A stretch of 64,000 bases of DNA from contig NZ_QQWI01000011.1 of assembly GCF_004125825.1 (NCBI RefSeq), forward strand, positions 62,001 through 126,000, in the 5' to 3' direction. The notes under the pieces were generated by a model. That model was not told the origin of the DNA and ran no database searches. It saw nothing but the letters and a program-made list of their open reading frames with translations. Numbering within the stretch: the stretch's first letter is position 1; each line of letters starts with the position of its first letter. Shown one piece after another: positions 26,537 through 35,548 of this stretch. A program made the translations under genes and the position numbers. This DNA comes from Fusibacter sp. A1 (GTDB taxonomy: Bacteria; Bacillota; Clostridia; Peptostreptococcales; Acidaminobacteraceae).

Positions 26537-27079
26537 CTACATGGCACCTATCTTATCAAAGGGAAAAATCCTAAAATAGGCTTTGCCTTGAATTTTGCTA
26601 TATGGAACGAATCCGACAGTTGGCTTTCGTGAGTCGGTGGAGTTGTTGCGGTTGTCGCCAAGTACGAAGACATGTCCCTCAGGAACGGTTCCTGTAAAAC
26701 CGTCGTACATACGCTCGTCTTTAAGGTAATCCTCTTCAAGTGCGACACCATTGATGAATACCTGTCTTTCACCGATCACGATGGTATCGCCAGGCAGTCC
26801 GATGACCCTTTTAATGAGTTTTTTCTTCATGAATCCGTACAACTGAAGGTCGGATCTTATGACGACGATGTCGCCGCGTTCGGGTTCACCCAATAAATAG
26901 GAGGTCTTTTCAAGCAGGAGCAAGTTCTTATCCTCTAGGGTGGGCAGCATGGAATCGCCAAAGACGACCGACGGCCTGACAAAGATAAGGATGATCGCGC
27001 CGATAACTAGGGCGAAACCGATGGATTTTGTCCATTCTATTATTTCCAGCATGATTTTTTGCTTAATTTCTATTGTCAT
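26537..27079 (-). CDS. lepB: Type I signal peptidase
   Basis: 180-residue membrane-anchored peptidase that removes signal peptides. One N-terminal helix (SIGFALVIGAIILIFV), then box B GDSMLPTL with catalytic Ser43, box C/D with LIKRVIGLPGD (catalytic Lys89), and box E VLGDNRNNSTDSR. Start at 27079 is preferred because GGAGG lies just before it; an in-frame ATG at 27100 lacks a site. Normal length for the Gram-positive single-anchor type. Confidence 0.95.
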   Translation of the reverse strand: MTIEIKQKIMLEIIEWTKSIGFALVIGAIILIFVRPSVVFGDSMLPTLEDKNLLLLEKTSYLLGEPERGDIVVIRSDLQLYGFMKKKLIKRVIGLPGDTIVIGERQVFINGVALEEDYLKDERMYDGFTGTVPEGHVFVLGDNRNNSTDSRKPTVGFVPYSKIQGKAYFRIFPFDKIGAM

Positions 27080-27278
27080 CTTATCCTCCAAAAAGTTCAT
27101 TAACCCCAGTATACCGTTTTATCCATTGGGTGTTAACGGATAGCAAGGTGTGTTTTGAAGATGTAATAGTTTGTAATGGTTTTGAAATATAGTAGGTGGG
27201 ATACGAAACAAAGTTTGTGTAGTAAAGGCAATGTTATATGCTAAAATAAAATCAAATGATGACAGGTGAGGTGGGTAA

Positions 27279-27902
27279 ATGACATATAGAATCGATTTAG
27301 TAAAATGTGAAACTTTAGCGGTGAACAAGTGGTCTGGCGGGCTGACCACACAGATCGCAATTTTCCCTAATAACTGCGAGTATGGTGACAGGGACTTCAT
27401 ATGGAGAATCAGCAGCGCAGTTGTCGAGCTTGAGACGTCTACGTTCACCCGATTAGACGGGTACGACAGATTGTTGATGAGTCTTGAGGGCAAGCTTAAA
27501 CTGAACCACGAAGGACACCACGACAAGGTGCTTGATGCCTATGATGTGGATGCTTTCAGTGGATCATGGCATACACAAAGCGAGGGTCTTGTCACTGATT
27601 TCAATGTGATTCACAGGTCTGGAACAAAAGCGACGCTTTTTGCCCGGGCATTGACAGGCGGTGCAATACCGGTGCCTATTTCTGAGGAGATCTCAGGTTG
27701 TGAAAAAGATGCCTTGACGCTTGTCGTCCACTGTCCAAAAGAACCCTTTAGCGTTTTCATTGACGAAAATGAACGGGTGGATCTTAAACGCGGAGATACC
27801 CTCTTAATCCATATCTCAGATAAGAAAGACGCGCCGAGTGCCGTACTTGAAGGTTCAGATGCTTGTCAGGCGACCGCAGTTATCGCACAAATTGCTTATT
27901 AA
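27279..27902 (+). CDS. HutD/Ves-family cupin protein
   Basis: 207 residues of the HutD/Ves type (bicupin-like). Typical features are the N-terminal NKWSGGLTTQIAIFP, then FIWRISSAVVE and FTRLDGYDRLLMSLEG. HutD influences histidine utilisation in pseudomonads and Ves is a cold-linked E. coli protein; exact role unknown. No hut genes nearby. AGGTGAGG precedes the start. Confidence 0.85.
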   Translation: MTYRIDLVKCETLAVNKWSGGLTTQIAIFPNNCEYGDRDFIWRISSAVVELETSTFTRLDGYDRLLMSLEGKLKLNHEGHHDKVLDAYDVDAFSGSWHTQSEGLVTDFNVIHRSGTKATLFARALTGGAIPVPISEEISGCEKDALTLVVHCPKEPFSVFIDENERVDLKRGDTLLIHISDKKDAPSAVLEGSDACQATAVIAQIAY

Positions 27903-27990
27903 GGTTAGGGTGAATCCCAGAGAAATGGGTATCATATTGAACAGGAATAGCAAAGCACATATGAAGATGCACTAGATTGCGAGGAGAACT

Positions 27991-29181
27991 ATGCCAGCTA
28001 ATTTTGAAACCGAAAGACTTTATTTGAGAGCGCTTATTGAAGAGGACGCACCTTCGATTTTTAAGTATAGGTCCTCAAAGGATAACTTTCCATTTGTGGA
28101 GATGCCCCTTTACAGGAGCGTCGACGAAGCGTACTCCTATATCAGGAAAATGAATGAAGGCATGCAACTAGATGCGTGGTACTGCTACGCAATCGTCTTG
28201 AAGGAAACAGACGAAATCATCGGTACGATATCGATTTGGAATTTTGATGATGAAAGAACCCAGGCTGAGATCGGTTATGGGCTATTTGAAGACTTCAAAC
28301 GAAAAGGCTATATGTCCGAAGCCTTGAACTGGGCAGTGGAATATGGCTTTTCTGAATTAGGCCTGACAAAACTGGAAGCCTATACGAGTGTTGAAAACGA
28401 AGCCTCCATCCTGCTGCTTGAAAGAAACGGATTTAAGAAGGAAAAAGTGGTGATGGACGATATGGCGGGAACCGGTACTCCTGTTGCGATGGGAGTCTAT
28501 TTCATAGACAAATACTTGGGATCGGCTATGAAAATCGTTGCGATCACAGGTGCGGGAAGCGGACTGGGTAGAGAACTTTCCTTTGTGTACGCTAAAAATA
28601 ACTATCACGTCGTACTGCTAGGTCGAACCGTAGAAAAGTTGAATGAGGTTACAAAAATAATCGAGTCGTCGGGTGGGGAAGCCACGCCGATCGTATGCGA
28701 TATCACCGATGTCAAATCGGTGATTCAGGCGGTTACAGGCATCGAGGTTAGGTTCAAGAGCATTGATGTGCTCATCAACAACGCAGGTTATGGTGCTTTT
28801 GGAGAACTTGAAAGCCTCGAGGATAAAGACATTGACCTGATGATCGATACCAATATCAGGGGTACGATCAATGCGACAAAATATTTTATGCCACATATCA
28901 GAGAACGGATCATCAACATTATCTCGACAGCGGGGCTTAAGGGTAAAGTCAACGAGTCGGTCTACTGTGCGAGCAAGTATGCGGTTCGCGGATTCACAGA
29001 AAGCCTACAGCTGGAACTCAAAGACAGGCTGGATGTCACAGCGGTATACATGGGCGGCATGGCGACTCCGTTTTGGGACAATAGCGACCATATCAAAGAC
29101 AAGTTAAGGCTGAAGAGTGCAAAAGATGTCGCACAAGCTATCTATGATTTGGATGATGGAAGAGCGGTAATTGAAGTTTAA
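27991..29181 (+). CDS. GNAT acetyltransferase-SDR fusion protein
   Basis: 396 residues with two complete domains. 1-175 is a RimJ/RimL-type N-acetyltransferase (TERLYLRALIEEDAPSIF, AEIGYGLFEDFKRKGYMSEA). From Met180, KIVAITGAGSGLGRELSF begins a short-chain dehydrogenase with cofactor motif TGAGSGLG, NNAGYGAFG, and catalytic YCASK. The ATG for Met180 (28528-28530) has no ribosome site, and no stop separates the domains, so one polypeptide is likely. Both halves are of normal length. A fusion of two neighbouring genes by loss of a stop codon is the simplest origin. Confidence 0.85.
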   Translation: MPANFETERLYLRALIEEDAPSIFKYRSSKDNFPFVEMPLYRSVDEAYSYIRKMNEGMQLDAWYCYAIVLKETDEIIGTISIWNFDDERTQAEIGYGLFEDFKRKGYMSEALNWAVEYGFSELGLTKLEAYTSVENEASILLLERNGFKKEKVVMDDMAGTGTPVAMGVYFIDKYLGSAMKIVAITGAGSGLGRELSFVYAKNNYHVVLLGRTVEKLNEVTKIIESSGGEATPIVCDITDVKSVIQAVTGIEVRFKSIDVLINNAGYGAFGELESLEDKDIDLMIDTNIRGTINATKYFMPHIRERIINIISTAGLKGKVNESVYCASKYAVRGFTESLQLELKDRLDVTAVYMGGMATPFWDNSDHIKDKLRLKSAKDVAQAIYDLDDGRAVIEV

Positions 29182-29207
29182 GAAATAGAAGTCGTAGATG
29201 AAATGAA

Positions 29208-29248
29208 AAAAGAGCGATTGAAGTTGTGTTTACTTCAATCGCTCTTTT
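29208..29248. terminator. Bidirectional terminator
   Basis: 17-bp stem AAAAGAGCGATTGAAGT/ACTTCAATCGCTCTTTT; overlaps the last codons of the Nudix gene on minus. Confidence 0.85.
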
Positions 29249-29751
29249 AATGTTTTCAGCACGTAAGTCTCACGTTCGATGGTCAGTCCCATCGCATCAT
29301 CTTTCGATGCGATTAGGTTTTGGTTATGGAGTATGGCCTCGTCAAGTGACACCCACACAGGCACGGAGCCGTTTACAACCTCATAAGCTTCGGGATTTGA
29401 TTCGCCAAGCTTCTTATCCGCACTGCAGATGTAAAAATGAGAAACCATGTGTGTCGCATCGTAACCTTCATGATGAGTGGGGAGCAGTTCTTCGTAGATG
29501 CCGAACTCAGAAAGGATCTGCACGTTTAACGCGCCGGTCTCCTCCTGTATCTCCCTTAAAAGGGCATCCCGTATGTCTTCGCCTAGATCGACTCCGCCAC
29601 CTGGGAAGCCATAGTCATCGTAGCGCTTTGTATAAATCATCAGTAAATCGTCTTCGTTTTGGATGATAGCCCGCGCGGTTACACGTTCATATAAGGTGCT
29701 GTCATCGGATAAGTCGAGTGCAGGATGAACATAGCTTCGTAAAATCTCCAT
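29230..29751 (-). CDS. Nudix hydrolase
   Basis: 173 residues. Perfect Nudix box GGGVDLGEDIRDALLREIQEETGA, here listed in two pieces: GGGVDLGEDIRDALL and REIQEETG. Removes nucleoside diphosphate-linked groups; substrate unknown. Start 29751 is chosen for AAAAGGAG upstream; the longer frame from 29772 covers this site. Convergent with the fusion gene. Confidence 0.9.
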   Translation of the reverse strand: MEILRSYVHPALDLSDDSTLYERVTARAIIQNEDDLLMIYTKRYDDYGFPGGGVDLGEDIRDALLREIQEETGALNVQILSEFGIYEELLPTHHEGYDATHMVSHFYICSADKKLGESNPEAYEVVNGSVPVWVSLDEAILHNQNLIASKDDAMGLTIERETYVLKTLKERLK

Positions 29752-29816
29752 TGAGTTCTCCTTTTTAATCATTTACAAGCAGTCTCAGAGTAGGTTTATC
29801 GTTCAAAAACATACTC

Positions 29817-31265
29817 TTACGAACGCCAGAATCGTGGTGAAAGTAGCGCGACCACAGTGAACAACTCCAGTCTGCCGAGCAGCATGAAGAACGACAGCAA
29901 GAGTTTACTCGCATTTGAAAATGCGGCATAGGTATGTGTCGGACCGACAAATCCGAATCCTGGTCCGATATTGCCTAGTGTCGCGGCCACCGCACTGGTC
30001 GCACCGATAAAGGTGATCCCGTTTCCTTCAAGGGAAATCAAAAGAGATCCGATGATGAAGATGACCATGTAAAGCATGAAGAAGCCGGAGATATTGAGTA
30101 GCGTATCCTCCGAAACAGGCTGTCCGCTAAGTTTGACAGGTACCACAGCCCTAGGATGGAGTATCTTGATAAACTCACGTTTGATGATTTTAAGTAGTAC
30201 GAGAATCCTGATAACCTTGATCGACCCACCTGTGGAGCCGGCGCTACCGCCGACAAACATCAAGAGGAACAAAATACCTTGTGAGAAGGTGGACCACTGT
30301 TCATAGTCCGCCGTGGTATATCCGGTGGTAGTGATGATGGAACTTGTTTGGAACAGGGAGTGCGTGAACGATTCGAACCAGCTTGAGTAGACGTGGAACG
30401 AGTTGTTGATGGTCAGCGCGATCACACTGATGGCGATGATTCCAAGATAAAGTCTAAGTTCGCTGTTCTTTATGACATCACGCCATTTTCCCTTATATAG
30501 GTCATAATAGAGCGAGAAGTTCGCACCGGACATGATCATGAAGATCGAGATGACGATAAAAATGTATGAATTGTTAAATGCTCCGACACTCCCGTTCATC
30601 GTCGAGAAACCACCGGTTCCAAGCGTACCGAAGGTGTGTATCGCAGACTCGTAGACGGACATTCCACCTAGCATCAACAACACAAATTCGATGAGCGATA
30701 CGAGAATATACGATGAATAGAGAATCTTTGCGGTGTCCCTAATCCTAGGAACGATCTTGTCTGCGATAGGGCCAGGACTTTCCGCCTTAAAAATATGAAA
30801 GCCGCTTGCGCCCATCATTGGAAGAATGGCCACTGCGACCACAAGGATTCCCATTCCGCCTATCCAGTGAGTGAACGATCTCCAAAACAAGATGCCTTTT
30901 GGAAGAACTTCGATATTGTTGATGATGGTTGCACCGGTCGTTGTAAAACCGGAAACCGTCTCAAAAAAAGCGTCGATAAAACTTGGAATGCTGCCTGAAA
31001 GTACAAAAGGCAGCGCGCCGAAGACCGAGGCGAAGATCCAGCTGAAGGTCACAATCGCAAGTCCTTCTTTTGTCTTGATGGTAGGGTGGGTAATCGGTAT
31101 TTTTGTCAGCGAATATCCCACACCCGCGGTAAGAACAAGACTCACAGCAAAAGCGATGGAGTCATGCTCGCCCGTGAAAAGAGCGATCAGAAGCGGCAGA
31201 ATCATACCTGCCGCGATAATCAAGAGAATAAATCCCATTACCTTAAATATCATTCTATAGTTCAT
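29817..31265 (-). CDS. trkH: Trk-type potassium transporter membrane subunit
   Basis: 482 residues, ten or so transmembrane helices with four pore loops; selectivity-filter-like segments are TVSGFTTTGAT, TLGTGGFST, ITTTGYTTADY and LGNIGPGFG. It conducts K+ (and H+ or Na+) and is gated by the RCK protein TrkA. ATG overlaps the trkA stop by one base, so the two are translationally coupled and form the complete TrkAH system. Confidence 0.95.
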   Translation of the reverse strand: MNYRMIFKVMGFILLIIAAGMILPLLIALFTGEHDSIAFAVSLVLTAGVGYSLTKIPITHPTIKTKEGLAIVTFSWIFASVFGALPFVLSGSIPSFIDAFFETVSGFTTTGATIINNIEVLPKGILFWRSFTHWIGGMGILVVAVAILPMMGASGFHIFKAESPGPIADKIVPRIRDTAKILYSSYILVSLIEFVLLMLGGMSVYESAIHTFGTLGTGGFSTMNGSVGAFNNSYIFIVISIFMIMSGANFSLYYDLYKGKWRDVIKNSELRLYLGIIAISVIALTINNSFHVYSSWFESFTHSLFQTSSIITTTGYTTADYEQWSTFSQGILFLLMFVGGSAGSTGGSIKVIRILVLLKIIKREFIKILHPRAVVPVKLSGQPVSEDTLLNISGFFMLYMVIFIIGSLLISLEGNGITFIGATSAVAATLGNIGPGFGFVGPTHTYAAFSNASKLLLSFFMLLGRLELFTVVALLSPRFWRS

Positions 31266-32620
31266 TAGCGTCCATCCTTCAGTTTAAAGAACGTTTCAAG
31301 CGCGGGAACTTCGGAAAGAAGTGAGAAGACCACAATCCTATCACCAGCCTGTACTTTTGAATCACCTTTTGGAATGATCACTTTACCCTGATGGACAATC
31401 GCACCAATGATGATTCCCTTTGGCAGGTTGATGTCCTTTATCGGTGTGTTCAGTATCTGTAGGTTGCTGGCGGCGATGATTTCTGTGACTTCTGCCTGAC
31501 CGTCAAGCAGAAGCGATACCGACACCACGCGTCCGCCCCTTATGTACTTGAGTATTTCGCTTGCTGTGATATTCACAGGATTGATCGCCATATCGATGCC
31601 CAGCTTTTCGATGATATGAACATAGCTCTGTCTGGATATTTTTGCGATGACCTTTTGAGTGTTGAGCTGCTTTGCGCGAAGTGACATGAACAGGTTTTCT
31701 TCATCAAAGCCTGTAACGCCGATAAAGGCATCCATTTCGGCAAGATTCTCCTCTTCAAGCAGATCGATATCGGTACCTTCACCGTGAATCACCAGTGCGT
31801 TTTCGTGAAGGGTATCCGCGAGCTCCTTACATCTATCAAGATCGGACTCGATAAGTTTTACGTTGATTCCCTTTTTTGTCAGGTCGTCCGCAAGGTAGTA
31901 TCCTATCTTACTTCCACCGAGGATCATCACGTTTTTGACGTTTTTCCTTTTGCCGCTATTCTTCAACTGCTTCGCGACATGATCCACATGGTGGGTTTGT
32001 CCCATGACATAGATGATATCATTCTCCTCAAGTACGGTTCCGCCATGAGGGATGATGATGTCGCCATTTCTAGAGATTGCGACGATTAGGATATGATCGA
32101 CAGTGGTCAGTTGACTGATCGTCTTATTTGCAAATTCAGGTCGGTTTCCGATATTGAAGTTGACTAGTGAAACCTTCCCTTGTGCGTAGTTGCCAAAGTA
32201 AAAGGTATAGCTCTCCATCAGATACCTGAGAATTTCGTTGGCTGTGGCCAGTTCTGGATTGATGATATGGTCTATGCCGTAGATCTCCTTCATGAACTCC
32301 AACTGATTTGAGTACTCAGGCTGTCTGATGCGCGCGATGGTTCCCTTACAGCCCATTTTTTTAGCCATCGAACTGATGAGTATGTTTGTCTCATCATGTC
32401 CTGTCACTGCGATAAGCAGGTCATATGTACCAATTTCAAGTTCTTCAAGAATATCTTTTCGTGCTCCGTTGCCGTTGATCGTCAGTACGTCCAAATGGTC
32501 TTTCAATCTACCCAGAACAACCGGATTGCTGTCCATGATGGTCACATTGATCTCACCATTGAGCATGGCTGCGGCTAGTTTTCGACCCAACTTGCCTGCG
32601 CCTATAATCATTATTTTCAT
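31265..32620 (-). CDS. trkA: Trk system potassium regulatory subunit
   Basis: 451 residues, two tandem RCK units; the first Rossmann starts MKIMIIGAGKLGRKLA and the second KNVMILGGSKIGYYLA, each followed by a TrkA-C domain. Binds NAD(H)/ATP and controls TrkH. ATG 32620 gives the family's normal N-terminus, although the frame is open further upstream. First gene of trkA-trkH. Confidence 0.95.
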   Translation of the reverse strand: MKIMIIGAGKLGRKLAAAMLNGEINVTIMDSNPVVLGRLKDHLDVLTINGNGARKDILEELEIGTYDLLIAVTGHDETNILISSMAKKMGCKGTIARIRQPEYSNQLEFMKEIYGIDHIINPELATANEILRYLMESYTFYFGNYAQGKVSLVNFNIGNRPEFANKTISQLTTVDHILIVAISRNGDIIIPHGGTVLEENDIIYVMGQTHHVDHVAKQLKNSGKRKNVKNVMILGGSKIGYYLADDLTKKGINVKLIESDLDRCKELADTLHENALVIHGEGTDIDLLEEENLAEMDAFIGVTGFDEENLFMSLRAKQLNTQKVIAKISRQSYVHIIEKLGIDMAINPVNITASEILKYIRGGRVVSVSLLLDGQAEVTEIIAASNLQILNTPIKDINLPKGIIIGAIVHQGKVIIPKGDSKVQAGDRIVVFSLLSEVPALETFFKLKDGR

Positions 32621-32836
32621 GTAAAACCCAACCTTTCTGTTTGAAACGCCATTTATAAAGTCTATAGTAAGTCGCACATAGTTTCAACCTATTTTTATTT
32701 GTGGAGCGGACCCTAGCTGGCCGCTTGCTATCTATTATACACAATGTGCCAATAAGATACCAATTTTGACATGAAAAATAAAGGAGGGTGACCTTCGTGT
32801 GCCCTTCCCTTTAAAATAAACTAGGTGATGTTTTCT

Positions 32837-33133
32837 CTACCTTCTGTTTGAATAAATCAGATCAAACGCACCACCACGAGGAAGATCGGTCATCATGCCT
32901 TCAAATGATTTCAGAAGATCCGCGAAGACTCCTGTTTTCATAAATTCCTGCGCATGCCCGGCGGATTCCCAGGTTCCGATGGCAATCGCAGTACCGCTTG
33001 CATCGGTATAAAAGCGGACTTCCACAAATCCAGGTTGAACTTCGATAACACCTGCTACGCCAGATTTCCATAATTCAACAGCATCGTCCAGACGCTCCGG
33101 TTTAAAGTGATACGTCATAATAGCATGGTACAT
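32837..33133 (-). CDS. ABM-like (antibiotic biosynthesis monooxygenase) small protein
   Basis: 98 residues with the dimeric ferredoxin-like ABM fold: MYHAIMTYHFKPERLDDAVELW, QPGFVEVRFYTDASG and TWESAGHAQEFM. Such proteins include quinol monooxygenases and heme-binding proteins; function is unknown here. GGGAGG precedes the start. Monocistronic. Confidence 0.75.
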   Translation of the reverse strand: MYHAIMTYHFKPERLDDAVELWKSGVAGVIEVQPGFVEVRFYTDASGTAIAIGTWESAGHAQEFMKTGVFADLLKSFEGMMTDLPRGGAFDLIYSNRR

Positions 33134-33278
33134 GACTGCCTCCCTACTTATAATAGTTATGTTTTCCTATATAGATAATAGCATAGTATGGCAGGAATGA
33201 AAAAACTAATGACAAATCGTCGAATCTCTGATAAATTACAAGGGAAGTTTGCACATGTTGAGAAATGAGGAGATTGTC

Positions 33279-34028
33279 ATGTTACATGCATTTTCAAGAA
33301 CAGAAATGTTAATCGGTACAGAAGGCCTTGAGCGCCTAAAAAATAGCAAGGTAGTGATTCTAGGTGTAGGCGGGGTCGGTTCATTCGTAGCAGAGGGGCT
33401 TGCGAGATCAGGTGTGGGCCATTTCATCCTTTGCGATGACGACGATGTCTGCCTGACCAATATCAATCGGCAGATCCTTGCCACCAGAAAAACGGTTGGC
33501 AAAGTTAAGGTGGATGTGATGAAGGAAAGAATCCTTGACATCAATCCAAAAGCGATTGTCGAAGTCCATCCCTACCTATATAACACCGAATCTGCAGATA
33601 AGATTTTGCCTGAATCGTGTGATTATGTGGTGGATGCCATCGACATGGTATCCGCTAAGATCGATCTAATTGTCAGATGCCAGGAAAAAGGCCTGCCGAT
33701 CATCGCATCGATGGGCACAGGCAACAAGCTTAATCCGACCATGCTTGAAGTCAGTGACATCCACAAGACCAGCGTATGTCCTCTTGCAAGGGTCATGAGG
33801 CGTGAACTGAAAAAACGTGGAGTCAAGAAACTCAAAGTGGTCTACTCCAAGGAGGAGCCGCTGACACCCATGAAGACCGGTGGAGATTGTGCGACAGACT
33901 GCATCTGTCCAAACAAGGACAGGACCTGCGTGGAGCGCCGCTCAATTCCAGGCAGCGTATCGTTTGTTCCGTCTGTAGCCGGAATGATCATCGCAAGTGA
34001 GATCGTAAAAGACATCATCAACCGATAA
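33279..34028 (+). CDS. tcdA: tRNA threonylcarbamoyladenosine dehydratase
   Basis: 249-residue E1-like enzyme that cyclises t6A to ct6A at tRNA position 37 using ATP. N-terminal FSRTEMLIGTEG then the nucleotide-binding VVILGVGGVGSFVAEGLARSG, NRQI, and a C-terminal region with CPLARVMRRELKKRG and CICPNKDRTCVERR. GAGGAG at 33267-33272 fixes the ATG at 33279. Monocistronic. Confidence 0.93.
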   Translation: MLHAFSRTEMLIGTEGLERLKNSKVVILGVGGVGSFVAEGLARSGVGHFILCDDDDVCLTNINRQILATRKTVGKVKVDVMKERILDINPKAIVEVHPYLYNTESADKILPESCDYVVDAIDMVSAKIDLIVRCQEKGLPIIASMGTGNKLNPTMLEVSDIHKTSVCPLARVMRRELKKRGVKKLKVVYSKEEPLTPMKTGGDCATDCICPNKDRTCVERRSIPGSVSFVPSVAGMIIASEIVKDIINR

Positions 34029-34034
34029 GAACAT

Positions 34035-34066
34035 CAAAAAAACGCTTTTGCGTTTTTTTTTTTTTG
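34035..34066 (+). terminator. Terminator of tcdA
   Basis: Short AAAAAACGC/GCGTTTTTT stem with TTTT loop and a very long T-run. Confidence 0.75.
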
Positions 34067-34134
34067 AATGTTCACAGATTGTTCATTCCATTTGACTATC
34101 ATTAATTTAAAATGACACATATTAGGAGGTTGTC

Positions 34135-34223
34135 ATGTACCGTATCAGAGGACACAGTTGATGACATGTACGAGGACCGCCTTGATTTTAGTTGATTTTG
34201 ATTTGGATTTATCGGACAATTGA
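34135..34223 (+). promoter_or_regulatory. Two short overlapping ORFs ahead of MFS gene (possible leader)
   Basis: ATG 34135, behind an excellent TTAGGAGG (34122-34129), encodes only MYRIRGHS and stops at 34159-34161; a second ATG overlaps the stop (TGATG) and encodes 20 residues (MTCTRTALILVDFDLDLSDN), ending 20 bp before the transporter start. A strong ribosome site on an eight-codon ORF before a drug-efflux-type gene suggests translational attenuation. Alternatively it is a small gene broken by a frameshift, because one skipped base would continue as DDMYEDRLDFS. Confidence 0.4.
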
Positions 34224-34243
34224 CTAGGACAAGGAGATTACTT

Positions 34244-35500
34244 ATGACTCGTATGAATCGCTTAAAAGCGAATATTTTACTTATTTACGGATATTATTTT
34301 TTTAGAAGTTTTATTTTCGCCTACGTCGTCGAAAGGCTTTACTGGAGATCGAGAGGGATCAGCATCACCCAGACGGTCTATTTGGAATTCATCTACGCGG
34401 CGGTTGTGATGCTGCTTGAAGTGCCGAGCGGGGTGTGGGCGGACAGGTTTTCAAGGTCGAAGCTCGTCGTCTTTTCAGCTACTTTGAATCTGATCAACGC
34501 GGTCATCATGGTTTACGCCTTCGGGTTCGGGGCCTTCGCTTTCGCCATCGCCCTATCCGGAGTGTACGGGGCGCTTTCAAGCGGTAGCGTGAACGCACTG
34601 ATCTATGATTCGCTAAAGGAGCTGAAGACGACTGAACGATTTGAGAAAGTCATCGGCAGGATCAAAGCCATACGCTATGCAAGCGGTCTGATCGCAGCAC
34701 TTGTAGGTAGCGCGCTCGCCCATTACAGCGGTCTTGTCACCCCTTACCGGCTTTCGGTGGTCAGCTGCGTCATATCGATGATTTTAGCGATGTTTCTTTT
34801 AGAACCCAAGCGCAGTGATAATGTTCAAGAAGAGCAAGTCAGCTTAAAGACGGGCCAGATCTTAGGCTTAAGTCTGACTACGCTTCGTTCCAACCCTTTT
34901 CTTAAACAGGTGCTTGTCAGCGGCGCGCTCGTAGGGAGTGTGATGATCTACTTTGATGAGTTCTGGCAGAACTACTTTGAGCTGGTAGGTGTGAAGACGC
35001 TCTATTTCGGACTTATCAGCGGTGTGATGTCAGCGGGTGTGATCCTGGCATCCCTAACTGTCGGTAAGCTTGCAGCCCTACTGCGAAAGTATCCCGAGCA
35101 TAAACTGGCCTTTTACAGGTTGACGGTGGTCGCAATGATGGTCTGCTTCATGCTCGCAGGTCGATTCAAAAGCACCTGGGTGCTCCTTGCGATCGCTGCG
35201 GCAGCCGGCGTCGCAGCTGTCAACGAGGCACTTGTGATGGGCGATCTGCACCATCACACCGAGTCAGATGCAAGGGCGACGATGGAGTCGATCTATTCGA
35301 TGCTCCACAGAGGGTTCTCAATCCTTGTGGGCCTTTTCTTCGCCTACCTTTCTGATAAGGTGGATGTGATGAAGGGCTTCACTGGAATCGCCTACCTGCT
35401 TGTCGCCGGATGGTTGATTTTGGTGATTTTGCAGCGATTCGGTACAAGGGGTATGAAACGTGTGGAAGAAGAACGTGTGCAAGATCAGAAGATTAGGTAG
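34244..35500 (+). CDS. MFS transporter (drug-efflux type)
   Basis: 418 residues, twelve hydrophobic helices. Major facilitator marks: motif A-like GVWADRFSRSK between helices 2 and 3, and a second-half GKLAALLRKYPEHK loop. Substrate unknown, likely drugs or small metabolites. ATG 34244 follows AAGGAGA; the upstream in-frame ATG at 34220 lies inside the leader. Followed by a terminator. Confidence 0.88.
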   Translation: MTRMNRLKANILLIYGYYFFRSFIFAYVVERLYWRSRGISITQTVYLEFIYAAVVMLLEVPSGVWADRFSRSKLVVFSATLNLINAVIMVYAFGFGAFAFAIALSGVYGALSSGSVNALIYDSLKELKTTERFEKVIGRIKAIRYASGLIAALVGSALAHYSGLVTPYRLSVVSCVISMILAMFLLEPKRSDNVQEEQVSLKTGQILGLSLTTLRSNPFLKQVLVSGALVGSVMIYFDEFWQNYFELVGVKTLYFGLISGVMSAGVILASLTVGKLAALLRKYPEHKLAFYRLTVVAMMVCFMLAGRFKSTWVLLAIAAAAGVAAVNEALVMGDLHHHTESDARATMESIYSMLHRGFSILVGLFFAYLSDKVDVMKGFTGIAYLLVAGWLILVILQRFGTRGMKRVEEERVQDQKIR

Positions 35501-35516
35501 AAGATAGGAAGATCAA

Positions 35517-35548
35517 AAGCCACCTTGCAAAACAAGGTGGCTTCTTTT
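35517..35548. terminator. Bidirectional terminator
   Basis: Perfect 11-bp stem AAGCCACCTTG/CAAGGTGGCTT with CAAAA loop, between convergent MFS and MerR-GGDEF genes. Confidence 0.9.

Noticed and set aside
30871-31260. 129-codon plus-strand frame
   Set aside because: Antisense shadow of trkH.
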